From Nitrospinae bacterium CG22_combo_CG10-13_8_21_14_all_47_10 (GTDB taxonomy: Bacteria > Nitrospinota > Nitrospinia > Nitrospinales > VA-1): a stretch of 8,979 nt of DNA. Positions within the stretch are counted from its first letter, which is position 1, and every line of letters starts with the position of its first letter. The stretch is from NCBI GenBank assembly GCA_002786505.1, contig PCTK01000095.1:1-8979 (forward strand), read 5' to 3'. The translations under genes and the position numbers were made by a program. Shown here piece by piece: positions 1-7,142 of this stretch. The notes beneath the pieces are model-generated. The model did not search any database, had not been told where the DNA came from, and was given only the letters and a program-made list of their open reading frames with translations.

Positions 1-22
1 AAGAGCGAAACCCTGATTTGAT

Positions 23-52
23 TTCTGGATTCCCGCCTGCGCGGGAATGACG
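23..52. repeat. dRS3-like palindromic repeat, copy 1
   Basis: This 30-bp unit is identical to the unit at 83-112. Its core is a perfect inverted repeat: ATTCCCGC (29-36), a CTGC loop (37-40) and GCGGGAAT (41-48). It is flanked by TTCTGG on the left and GACG on the right. The core fits the ATTCCC-N8-GGGAAT pattern of the neisserial dRS3 repeat, and similar sequences are scattered through many proteobacterial-type genomes. In Neisseria such repeats serve as recombination or phage-insertion sites; whether that holds here is inference. No open reading frame accompanies it. Confidence 0.8.
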
Positions 53-82
53 TTCTGAACAAGGATTTCACCGAGGAGAAAC

Positions 83-112
83 TTCTGGATTCCCGCCTGC
101 GCGGGAATGACG
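83..112. repeat. dRS3-like palindromic repeat, copy 2
   Basis: Second exact copy of the 30-bp unit, in the same orientation and exactly 60 bp from the first. The stems are 89-96 and 101-108 with the loop at 97-100. The 30-bp spacer between the copies (53-82) is not repeated. Two copies in tandem upstream of a response regulator gene could act as a transcription barrier for genes to the left, but there is no T-tract to make either copy a classical terminator. Confidence 0.8.
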
Positions 113-272
113 TGCGGTGTTTAAATCCGGGGAATTTGATCTGGATCGAGGATACAATTTGTCACGGCGGATTCCTTTCTTTGAGTTGTCGCTCAGCCTT
201 ATTTTAAAGGCTTGAAAGGTTTTCGCTATCTTTTTTTCATGCGATATGCAGGCTAATAGAAGTGAGACATAA
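113..272 (+). promoter_or_regulatory. Leader of the HD-GYP gene, with a small hairpin
   Basis: This stretch contains no gene. A perfect 6-bp inverted repeat, AGCCTT (195-200) and AAGGCT (207-212), encloses the six bases ATTTTA, and a run of seven T occurs at 231-237. I could not find a convincing -35/-10 pair at correct spacing, so the promoter is unassigned. A partial Shine-Dalgarno-like GAAGTGAG (259-266) lies 6 bases before the ATG at 273. Confidence 0.3.
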
Positions 273-1361
273 ATGAAAATTGATTTCCTGAAAGCAAAAA
301 TCCTGATCGTTGATGATGAACCGGCCAATATATCCCTACTGGAGGATATACTGGAAAATGAAGGGTACACCTATTTCAGGAGCACCCAGGATTCCAGGAA
401 AGCCCTGGACATGTATAAAGAAATCCGTCCAGACCTGGTTCTACTTGATTTGAATATGCCCTATCTCGACGGCTTTCAAGTCATGGAGCAACTTAAGGAG
501 CAGGAAAAAAATTCTTACGCTCCTATACTGGTTTTAACTGCACAGCCCGACCGAAATATCCGGATTCGCGCCCTCGCGGCGGGAGCCCGCGACTTTATCG
601 GAAAACCTTTTGATATTACTGAAGTCGTTCAGCGGATTTCCAACATGCTGGAAATCCGCCTGCTTCACAATGAAATTCGAGACCAGAATCAGGTTCTGGA
701 GGAAAAAGTCCAGGCTAGAACCCACGAGTTGGAGAAATCCCGGCAGGAAGCCATCCTTCGTCTCGGTCGGGCCGCCGAATACCGGGACAACGAAACAGGA
801 ATGCACGTCATTCGCATGAGCCGACTCTCGAAAAAACTGGCCGAAGAAATCGGTTTGACCCGTGAACAATGCCAACTCATACTTCAAGCCAGCCCCATGC
901 ACGATGTTGGAAAAATCGGTGTCCCCGACGAAATCCTGCTCAAGCCTGGAAAGTTGAATGAGAAAGAATGGGCGATTATGAAGAAGCATCCTGAAATCGG
1001 GGCGGAAATTCTTTCAGGAAGCCATTCCACGGTTATACAAATGGCGGAAACCATCGCCCTCACCCATCAAGAGCGCTGGAACGGGTCGGGTTACCCTTTT
1101 GGTTTAAAGGGTGAAGAAATTCCTTTGGCAGGCCGCATCGTAGCCCTGTGCGATGTCTTCGACGCGTTGACAAGCAAAAGGTATTATAAAGAAGCTTTCT
1201 CCATAGAAAAAACCATGCAGATCATTGAAGAAGGCCGTGGAAAAGATTTTGAGCCACAACTCGTCGATGCCTTCAAAAAAATACTCCCGGTCATGATCCG
1301 CATCGTTAAAGGACTCCCCGACACCGAACCCGCTCATATTCTCAAGATATATCGCCAGTAA
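273..1361 (+). CDS. REC + HD-GYP response regulator, probable cyclic-di-GMP phosphodiesterase
   Basis: This is a two-component response regulator whose output is an HD-GYP phosphodiesterase, a family that linearises the second messenger cyclic-di-GMP in the cytoplasm. The receiver domain (about residues 8-125) has the acidic pair D14/D15, phospho-acceptor D59 in LLDLNMP, T89 and K111 (KPF). A helical linker (about 126-165, rich in E, Q, R and L) joins it to the HD-GYP domain (about 165-345). That domain shows E169 and H178, the HD pair H210/D211 in HDVGK, H239, and H265 in HQERWNGSGYP (265-275), so the GYP signature is intact. The position after H265 is Gln where many members have a second His, a metal ligand in the trinuclear-metal type. 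There is no DNA-binding domain. The start at 273 gives the usual short N-terminus ahead of ILIVDDEP. No histidine kinase lies in the window, so the input is unknown. It stands alone, convergent with the reductase gene. Confidence 0.93.
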   Translation: MKIDFLKAKILIVDDEPANISLLEDILENEGYTYFRSTQDSRKALDMYKEIRPDLVLLDLNMPYLDGFQVMEQLKEQEKNSYAPILVLTAQPDRNIRIRALAAGARDFIGKPFDITEVVQRISNMLEIRLLHNEIRDQNQVLEEKVQARTHELEKSRQEAILRLGRAAEYRDNETGMHVIRMSRLSKKLAEEIGLTREQCQLILQASPMHDVGKIGVPDEILLKPGKLNEKEWAIMKKHPEIGAEILSGSHSTVIQMAETIALTHQERWNGSGYPFGLKGEEIPLAGRIVALCDVFDALTSKRYYKEAFSIEKTMQIIEEGRGKDFEPQLVDAFKKILPVMIRIVKGLPDTEPAHILKIYRQ

Positions 1362-1391
1362 AACCAGAGCTCCGCGCAATGATTCAGGCCA

Positions 1392-1544
1392 TGGTCAGGA
1401 GACCTTTGCATAAGTGGTTCTGTATTGAGAAAAAGCGAGATCCTTCTTCGCCAAGGCTCATCAGGATGACAATACAATGGTTTCTGCATGTCATTCTGAG
1501 CGTAAGCGAAGAATCTCGGAGTTGTGCAAAGGACTCCTTGGTCA
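1392..1544. mobile_element. MITE-like imperfect palindromic element
   Basis: The intergenic space between two convergent genes is almost filled by one large imperfect palindrome. The outer arms are 1392-1410 and 1525-1544, matching at about 16 of 20 aligned positions and sharing CCTTTGCA at 1403-1410 with its complement at 1525-1532. The inner arms are GAGATCCTTC (1437-1446) with GAAGAATCTC (1508-1517), and CTCATCAGGATGACA (1457-1471) with TGTCATTCTGAG (1489-1500). The left arm carries about 20 extra bases. The inner TCATTCTGAGCG...GAAGAATCTC sequence belongs to a type seen dispersed in many bacterial genomes. It has no transposase, so it would be non-autonomous. Transcribed from either side it should form a long hairpin and may end both convergent transcripts. 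I saw no target-site duplication. Confidence 0.6.
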
Positions 1545-2756
1545 GGTCAGACCGGGAATAAATTTACGCAAAATTCTGGCGACCGAAACAGCCAGTTGAA
1601 AAAACTGGTTTTTAACCCAGGCTTTCCGGTCAAACAACTTCTTGTGCGTCTCCCTCAACAGGTTTGGGATTGCCAGCTTTTCCGGGCAACGGGGCAGGCA
1701 ATCCCCACATTCTGTACATTTGGAAGCAAAGTTTCCCGGAAACCAATGCCCCTCGCCCTCGAACATATTGTATCGAAACCTGCCATAGTCCACCATGTCG
1801 TAGGCATTCAGCAAGTTTCTAAAACGCAACACTTCGGGAATATTGATGTCTTCGGGGCAAGGTAAACATTCAGCGCATAAAGTACAAAGATCAGATATCC
1901 CGGAAAGCGGCGCGTCCATTTTTTTCCGGATGGCACCCATTGAGGGTGAAGAATAATCGCCTCCGTTCAGGATGGCAAGGTTTTGCGGAAAATGTTTCTG
2001 CTCATGAATTCCCATACTTAAAGTTGTGATTTCCGGGTGGCTCAGGCAAAACCGTCCATTAAACTCAATGGCGGTCAACGGCTGACATGTCTCTTCAACC
2101 TTGCGGGAAGGTTTCCACAACATACCTCCCTTTTCATTGGGCGAAATGATGAACACGCCGATGTCCTTCTCTCCCGCCAACCGAACTGCCGCAAGGTTGC
2201 GCTGAAAAAAATAGTAATAATGCAAATTCACAAAGCTGAACAAGTCCGTATTCAAAGCCTGGAGAATAATGTCCAGAGGACCATGGGTGGAAAAACCAAT
2301 GTGTCGAATGAGCCCTTCTTCCCGCAAGCGGTGCAAGACCTCCACCGGCCCTCCCGGCTTAACCGCCGCCTTCAACCTCTCATCATTATTGATGCCATGC
2401 CACCCATAAAAATCAAGGTAGTCCAACTTTAAACTGTCCAGTTGCCCTTCAACCAGCGCGCGGGTTTCTTCCCCGGTCATCGGCGCCCCCTTGGTCATCA
2501 TCTTAAAACTCCCGCGAGGAACACCCAACTCCTTAAGTGCCACACCATACAGGTTTTCACTTTTCATATAGCCATGAGCCGTTTCAATATGATTGATCCC
2601 CAGTTCCAAAGCCTGGCGGGTAATATTGATACAATTTTGAATTGACTCAGCAGGAAGGTGTGTACGCGGGGGATTCCATCCGTTTTTAAAACGCATCCCC
2701 CCAAGGGTGATCACCGAGATATTTTCTTCTGTTTTTCCGAACCGGCGGTATTCCAT
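1542..2756 (-). CDS. Aldo/keto reductase with C-terminal 4Fe-4S ferredoxin-type domain
   Basis: Member of the iron-sulfur aldo/keto reductase group (COG1453-like), 404 residues, cytoplasmic; the physiological substrate is unknown. The TIM-barrel reductase domain (about 1-265) starts with YRRFGKTEENISVITLGGM. Candidate catalytic residues are E58 (where classical members have Asp) in HIETAHGY, Y63, K89 and H120. The C-terminal domain has two cysteine clusters, C291/C294/C297/C300 followed by Pro and C347/C350/C353/C357 followed by Pro, which probably bind [4Fe-4S] centres. The spacing resembles ferredoxin motifs, though the first has only two residues before its last Cys. The clusters suggest electron exchange with a ferredoxin-like partner, which is inference. 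The ATG at 2756 is the natural family start, but no Shine-Dalgarno is visible before it. The stop codon (1542-1544) lies in the right end of the palindromic element, so the last residues may have been altered by its insertion. Confidence 0.9.
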   Translation of the reverse strand: MEYRRFGKTEENISVITLGGMRFKNGWNPPRTHLPAESIQNCINITRQALELGINHIETAHGYMKSENLYGVALKELGVPRGSFKMMTKGAPMTGEETRALVEGQLDSLKLDYLDFYGWHGINNDERLKAAVKPGGPVEVLHRLREEGLIRHIGFSTHGPLDIILQALNTDLFSFVNLHYYYFFQRNLAAVRLAGEKDIGVFIISPNEKGGMLWKPSRKVEETCQPLTAIEFNGRFCLSHPEITTLSMGIHEQKHFPQNLAILNGGDYSSPSMGAIRKKMDAPLSGISDLCTLCAECLPCPEDINIPEVLRFRNLLNAYDMVDYGRFRYNMFEGEGHWFPGNFASKCTECGDCLPRCPEKLAIPNLLRETHKKLFDRKAWVKNQFFQLAVSVARILRKFIPGLT

Positions 2757-2818
2757 AATTGGTAAGATGGTTCAGGGTGCAATCCGTTTCAACCCTTTCA
2801 TTAAATACTGCGGGAACA

Positions 2819-2844
2819 TGCCTCATAAGAAAACCATTGAGGCA
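2819..2844. promoter_or_regulatory. Inverted repeat overlapping the yhaO promoter; possible operator
   Basis: TGCCTCA (2819-2825) and TGAGGCA (2838-2844) form a perfect 7-bp inverted repeat with a 12-base spacer. The right arm covers the proposed -35 hexamer TTGAGG (2837-2842), the usual position for a repressor site. It lies in the divergent region between the reductase gene and the yhaO-like gene, so it could control either or both. No regulator gene is adjacent and no binding protein can be named. Confidence 0.4.
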
Positions 2845-2865
2845 GAAGAGCATATCACCTATACT
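2837..2865 (+). promoter_or_regulatory. Sigma70-type promoter of the yhaO-yhaN operon
   Basis: TTGAGG (2837-2842) and TATACT (2860-2865) are separated by 17 bases, the optimal sigma70 spacing. Transcription would begin near 2872, giving a leader of roughly 67 bases. A second -10-like hexamer, TATAAT (2873-2878), lies just downstream but has no good -35 partner. The region is AT-rich compared with its surroundings. Confidence 0.55.
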
Positions 2866-2938
2866 ATTGAAGTATAATAACTTATAACACCAAAAACAAA
2901 AGAGGCAGTGCCCGAATCACAAGCAGGCAATAATTATC

Positions 2939-4198
2939 ATGACCGCTTTTCGTTTTATTCATTGCTCTGATCTTCATATTGACAGCCCCTTCAGGGGTCT
3001 TGCATCCCAGGTTCCGTCTCTCACGGAACGCCTGCGGGAATCAACCTTCCGGTCATTCCACAACATCGTAAAACTGGCCGTGGAAGAAAAGGTGGATGCT
3101 GTTCTGATCGCCGGGGATATTTTTGATGGCACGGATCGAAGCCTGCAGGCGCAATTAAAATTTCGCCGAGGTCTGCTGGAACTTTCCCAGAAAGGCATCC
3201 CGTCTTTTATCGTGCATGGCAATCACGATCCCTCTAACAGTTGGTCCCATACGCTGGATTGGCCGGAAGGCACCACCATTTTCCCTGGGAACAAAGTGGA
3301 ACACTTTCCGGTAACCCGAGAAGGCAAAACACTGGCATGGATTTATGGGATCAGTTATCCCCAGAAAGAGGTGAACGAAAACCTGGCATTACGGTTCAAG
3401 AAAGATCAGAAGCAGGGTTTTGCAGTGGGACTGCTCCACGCAAATGTCGGACAACACCCCGGCCATGACAACTATGCTCCCTGTAACTTGCAGGATTTGA
3501 TATCCCGCGATTTTGATTACTGGGCTCTGGGCCATGTCCATGAATTCAAAGTTCTACGCAAAAATAATCCGTGCATTGTTTATTCTGGAAACACCCAGGC
3601 CCGGCATCTCAAGGAAACCGGCCCAAAAGGCTGTTGCCTTGTCACCTTGAATTCCGGCGCACCCGCCAATATACGATTCATGGCCACCGATGTGGTGAGC
3701 TATCGTTCCGCCAAAGTGGATGTCAGCGGCACCTCCAGCATTAACGAGGTTTTACATGCCATCCAGTCACAGGTGGAAGAACTCGCCAAAGAATCGTTGA
3801 CCCGCGAAGGCCTGGTAGCACGGCTGATTTTGACGGGAAGGACCGCAGTCCACAAAGAATTGCAGAATCCCGGAGCCACCCAGGCACTGGCAGAAGAAAT
3901 CCATACATTTTTTGAAGGTCACTCTCCCTGGGTTCTTGTGGACCTTTCCACCCAAACCGCCGGCACCTATGACATCGACTCTTTGAAGGAAGGAAAGGAT
4001 TTTGTCGCCGACCTTTTAAATCTTTGCGAAAGCGATCAGGAAAAACAGCTACAGGGCAAAATTCTGGAAGTCATGAAACCTGTATTTGAGTCCTGGGCGG
4101 GAAGAAAATATTTAGACAGCGATGAGGATATCCAGGCTATCACCCTAAAGGCTCGCAATCTGGCACTCGACCAACTGGTCAATCGCGAAAATCCATAG
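2939..4198 (+). CDS. yhaO: YhaO/SbcD-like DNA repair exonuclease (metallophosphoesterase)
   Basis: Calcineurin-like metallophosphoesterase of the SbcD/Mre11 superfamily, closest in layout to Bacillus YhaO, 419 residues. The family forms the nuclease subunit of a complex with a Rad50/SbcC-like ATPase and processes DNA ends in repair. All metal-binding motifs are visible: D11 and H13 in SDLHIDSPF, D60 in GDIFDG, N95/H96/D97 in GNHD, H167 in LLHANVG, and H199/H201 in GHVH. The phosphoesterase domain covers about residues 4-235. The remainder is a less conserved C-terminal region that in relatives contacts the ATPase. The ATG at 2939 is favoured because RFIHCSDLHIDSPF follows at once, as in the family; the ribosome site (AGG at 2925-2927) is weak. 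The yhaN-like partner starts 8 bases after the stop, so the two form an operon. Confidence 0.92.
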   Translation: MTAFRFIHCSDLHIDSPFRGLASQVPSLTERLRESTFRSFHNIVKLAVEEKVDAVLIAGDIFDGTDRSLQAQLKFRRGLLELSQKGIPSFIVHGNHDPSNSWSHTLDWPEGTTIFPGNKVEHFPVTREGKTLAWIYGISYPQKEVNENLALRFKKDQKQGFAVGLLHANVGQHPGHDNYAPCNLQDLISRDFDYWALGHVHEFKVLRKNNPCIVYSGNTQARHLKETGPKGCCLVTLNSGAPANIRFMATDVVSYRSAKVDVSGTSSINEVLHAIQSQVEELAKESLTREGLVARLILTGRTAVHKELQNPGATQALAEEIHTFFEGHSPWVLVDLSTQTAGTYDIDSLKEGKDFVADLLNLCESDQEKQLQGKILEVMKPVFESWAGRKYLDSDEDIQAITLKARNLALDQLVNRENP

Positions 4199-4206
4199 GA
4201 AAGGCC

Positions 4207-6897
4207 ATGCAATTACGTGAAATTCATATAGACGGCTTTGGAATATTCACCAATAAACGAATCACCGGGCTGGCTCCCGGTATCAATATCATTTATGGGA
4301 AAAATGAATTTGGCAAGACCACCCTGCTCGAATTTATCCGGCGGATTCTTTTCGGGTTCCCCACCAAGAGGGATAACACCAACCTCTACACCCCGGCACA
4401 GGGAGGGTCGTTGGGCGGTAGCCTGAAAGTGGTATTGCAAAATGGCGAAGACATGGTCATCTCAAGAAGCCCCGGTCCACATGGAGGAACAGTGCGGATT
4501 TCTACTCCCGGCGAAGTCCTGCAGGGACAATCCGTTTTGAATCACCTTCTGGGAAACGCAGATATTTATAGAAATATCTATGCGTTCACCATTGATGAAC
4601 TGCATGATTTCAACACCCTTAACAGCGATGAAGTTAAAAACCGTATCTATGGGGCTGGGCTTGGCTTGGGTAATGTTTCGCTGAAGGAAATAGAAAAAGA
4701 AATAGAAGGTCGCTGTTCACAAATTTTCCGTCCTCGCGGTTCCTCGCAAATGGGCGACCTGTTGGAAAAAATCAAAATCAACGAACAAGAAATTCTCCTG
4801 ATCCAGAAAAACCTGACCCTGTTCGACGAACTGCAGGAAAAGCTTGGCAGAATGCTGAACCAAAAACTCAGCGTACAGAGTTCCCTTGAAGATTTGGAAT
4901 CCGGGAAAAGGGCGCTGGAAACCCAGATTCGGCTTTATGAAGATACTATCCAGCTTCTGGAGGCCCAAAATAAACTGGAAACCCTGGAAGACCTTTCCCG
5001 GTTCCCTGAAAATGGACTGAAGACTTTTGAGTCCCTGAAACAGGAAAAGAAAAACCTTATCCTGCGCATTGAGGAAGAACAATCTGCCCTGCAAACATTA
5101 AAAAGTAACCGCGATGCCCTGACCGTAAACCATGACCTGCTTGGGCGTGAAGCCAGCATTCATCGACTGCAACAATCTACCCAGTCCGTACTGTCAGCCC
5201 TGCAGGACCTGGACAGAGTGCAGTTTGAACGGGAAGACCTGGACATGCATATCGTTGAGGAAATCAAATCCATCGACCGGGACTGGGACGAAGAAGCCGT
5301 GATGGCATTTGATTTGACCGAGGCTGAAAATAGCCAGATAAACAATTTTTATGACAGCTTTGAAAGTTTGAGAAAAGAAGGCGACTTGCATCAGGATCGG
5401 CTGGAAAGCCACCGAAGGCTGAAAGCTGAAAAAATGTCAGAAGGCTGGAACATTCCCGATTGGTTAAAAATGTTTTATTACGCGTTCACAGCAACAGGCG
5501 TGTTGGGAATAATTCTTGGCGGGTACTTTATGAATATCCCCCTTTTAACAGTTGCCGTTCTTCTTGTTGGCGGAGGTGTCTTCCTTTTCAAAATGACCCA
5601 GAAGGACAAGGACGATTTTACCAAGGAAGACCTTACCGAGAAAAACCTTGAACGCCAATGGGAGCAAAAGAAACAGGAATTGGACGACAAGTTCAGTGAG
5701 TGGAGAAAGTGGCTGAAGGCACGGAACCTGGACCCCAGCATTGCCCCCATCACTACAAAAAACATCGCCAAAACCGCACGACAGGTGAAAACCATGCTTG
5801 CCCAGCGAGCGAGGCTCGATGAACGTATTCGGCAAATGGAAACCCTGTGCAAGGAAACCAGGGAAACCATTTGTTCCCTGGAACCCCTGGTTAAAAATGT
5901 TTCGCTGAAATATGACCTTCCTGTAAATATCGAGATCATTTGCCAGGCTTTTGATGAGAGCAAAGCCCATCGTGAAAAGAGCAACCTGCTGGAAAACCAA
6001 TGCCAGAATCAGGCTGACAAACTCGCACATCTGGAAAACCAACTGGAAAACATTTCCAATGATCTGGAAGAGTTTATCCGTTCATCCGGGGCTGAAGATT
6101 CCATGGATTTCTTACACAAACAATCCATTCTTGACACACAAAAACTCTTGAAAGAAAAAATAGCGCAGAAACGCGAAATCATTCAGTCCAATGTCGGGCT
6201 GGGCCCGTATTTTGATAAATTTGTTGAGACTGTACAAACGGTTCCCCTTGAAGAAATCAAACAAAAACTAAGTCGGCTTCAAGTGGAATTGGAAGAGCAG
6301 AATGATCACCGTGAGCAATTGTTACAGGACATTGGCGAAACCCTCAACGAAATAGAAAAACTGTCCTCGAACAACGACTTGATAGCCAAACAAACCGAGT
6401 TGGAAGTCCTGAAACAACAACTGCAATCCCTGGCCCGGGAGTGGGCCGTTTATAAGGGAGCCCTCGTTCTTTTGGAGGCCGCCAAGCAGAAATACGAAAA
6501 AACCCGGCAACCCGGGGTGATTCGCTCAGCCGAAAACCTGTTCACTCAAATCACCGGCGGCAATTACCGACGCATTATCAAACCCATTGACCAGGATGAA
6601 GTACTGATTGAAAACGACAGGCATGAGAGAAAAGGGGTGCTTGAGATGAGTCGGGGAACGCGCGAACAACTCTATCTTGCCATGCGGTTCGGCCTGATAG
6701 ATGAATACGAAACCCGCTCCGAACCCCTCCCCGCAGTGATGGACGATGTATTTGTGAACTTCGATGATGAACGCGATGAACGCATTATCAAAATTCTGAA
6801 CAAGTTCAGCAAGCAACGGCAAGTCCTCGTCCTCACCTGCCACCAACGCTCCCTCGAAGCCTACAAAAGCATCGGCGCAAACCCGATCACTGTTTAG
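4207..6897 (+). CDS. yhaN: YhaN-like SbcC/Rad50-type ATPase with internal membrane hairpin
   Basis: AAA ATPase of the SMC/Rad50 type, 896 residues, the expected partner of the upstream nuclease. The N-terminal ATPase half has the Walker A motif GKNEFGKT (31-38), then a YhaN-typical segment around YAFTIDELHDF (about 128-138). Long coiled-coil stretches run from about 180 to 400 and 470 to 780. Between them, W419-K462 holds two hydrophobic segments (about 422-442 and 444-461), a membrane hairpin where SbcC/Rad50 has its zinc hook; no CxxC is present. The C-terminal half has the signature-like MSRGTREQLYLAMR (814-827), Walker B-type VMDD (844-847) and the H-loop TCH (877-879). The start is supported by AGGA at 4197-4200, which overlaps the yhaO stop. 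The last 71 bases occur again at 7422-7492, so the gene may be a chimera with a replaced 3' end. Its stop overlaps the stop of the convergent hicA gene. Confidence 0.92.
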   Translation: MQLREIHIDGFGIFTNKRITGLAPGINIIYGKNEFGKTTLLEFIRRILFGFPTKRDNTNLYTPAQGGSLGGSLKVVLQNGEDMVISRSPGPHGGTVRISTPGEVLQGQSVLNHLLGNADIYRNIYAFTIDELHDFNTLNSDEVKNRIYGAGLGLGNVSLKEIEKEIEGRCSQIFRPRGSSQMGDLLEKIKINEQEILLIQKNLTLFDELQEKLGRMLNQKLSVQSSLEDLESGKRALETQIRLYEDTIQLLEAQNKLETLEDLSRFPENGLKTFESLKQEKKNLILRIEEEQSALQTLKSNRDALTVNHDLLGREASIHRLQQSTQSVLSALQDLDRVQFEREDLDMHIVEEIKSIDRDWDEEAVMAFDLTEAENSQINNFYDSFESLRKEGDLHQDRLESHRRLKAEKMSEGWNIPDWLKMFYYAFTATGVLGIILGGYFMNIPLLTVAVLLVGGGVFLFKMTQKDKDDFTKEDLTEKNLERQWEQKKQELDDKFSEWRKWLKARNLDPSIAPITTKNIAKTARQVKTMLAQRARLDERIRQMETLCKETRETICSLEPLVKNVSLKYDLPVNIEIICQAFDESKAHREKSNLLENQCQNQADKLAHLENQLENISNDLEEFIRSSGAEDSMDFLHKQSILDTQKLLKEKIAQKREIIQSNVGLGPYFDKFVETVQTVPLEEIKQKLSRLQVELEEQNDHREQLLQDIGETLNEIEKLSSNNDLIAKQTELEVLKQQLQSLAREWAVYKGALVLLEAAKQKYEKTRQPGVIRSAENLFTQITGGNYRRIIKPIDQDEVLIENDRHERKGVLEMSRGTREQLYLAMRFGLIDEYETRSEPLPAVMDDVFVNFDDERDERIIKILNKFSKQRQVLVLTCHQRSLEAYKSIGANPITV
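6827..6897 (+). repeat. 71-bp direct repeat, copy 1 (3' end of yhaN)
   Basis: Matches 7422-7492 in the same orientation at 64 of 71 positions. The first 58 bases (6827-6884) differ at only two positions (6850 and 6863). The last 13 differ at five, all silent at the protein level. Immediately upstream the two copies differ by a 3-base indel, beyond which only protein-level similarity (FSKQ) remains. The copies bracket the hicBA module with an offset of 595 bp. Confidence 0.9.
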
Positions 6898-7142
6898 AGC
6901 TCGAAAAGATTTTTAATCAGGGTTTTCTTTTCTATTTTTAGATAGTTCGCGACATCACCCAAAATACTGCTTACCGTGCCGGTTTTTAGCGGGGAATGAT
7001 CAGGAATGGTTATATGATGTTCCACACCCTGTTCAGAGGAGGTAAGACGAATATGGCTTCCGGTTTTCCGGGTAGGAGCATAACCATACTTTGCCAGTAG
7101 TCCACACAGTTTTTTACCATCCAAATCACGGGGCAACTTCAA
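6894..7142 (-). CDS. hicA: HicA-like toxin, double-stranded-RNA-binding-fold mRNA interferase
   Basis: Small basic protein of 82 residues matching the HicA family, whose members cleave mRNA until neutralised by HicB. The N-terminus MKLPRDLDGKKLCGLL is the typical first helix. GSHIRL contains the candidate catalytic His (H30), and HHITIPDHSPLKTGTVSSIL is the characteristic core strand and turn. The start is TTG at 7142-7140: it gives the exact family N-terminus, and TTGA (7139-7142) joins the hicB stop to the hicA start, implying translational coupling. The stop (TAA) overlaps the stop of convergent yhaN within 6894-6897. No terminator is visible for either gene, so readthrough would be antisense to yhaN. 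It could still be an inactive remnant, but all key residues are present. Confidence 0.88.
   Translation of the reverse strand: MKLPRDLDGKKLCGLLAKYGYAPTRKTGSHIRLTSSEQGVEHHITIPDHSPLKTGTVSSILGDVANYLKIEKKTLIKNLFEL

Noticed and set aside
23..112. Two repeats with a 30-bp spacer as a minimal CRISPR array
   Set aside because: There are only two units, the repeat is a dRS3-like palindrome of a known dispersed type, and no cas gene is present.
195..237. Hairpin plus T-run upstream of the HD-GYP gene as a terminator or attenuator
   Set aside because: The stem is only 6 bp and AT-rich, and the T-run starts 18 bases after it, so it does not meet terminator criteria.
68..370. Minus-strand 100-residue reading frame over the repeats and the start of the HD-GYP gene
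   Set aside because: It covers both palindromic repeats and overlaps the strongly supported HD-GYP start; the translation is low in complexity and resembles no family.
1379..1561. Plus-strand 60-residue reading frame in the convergent gap
   Set aside because: It lies almost wholly within the MITE-like palindrome, has no ribosome site and encodes repeat-derived residues.
1524..1865. Plus-strand 113-residue frame antisense to the reductase
   Set aside because: It is a shadow of the reductase gene, whose iron-sulfur Cys codons explain the sequence.
5478..6042. Long minus-strand frames (165-168 residues) inside yhaN
   Set aside because: They are antisense shadows of the coiled-coil and membrane-hairpin region; composition reflects the reverse complement of Glu/Lys/Leu-rich codons.
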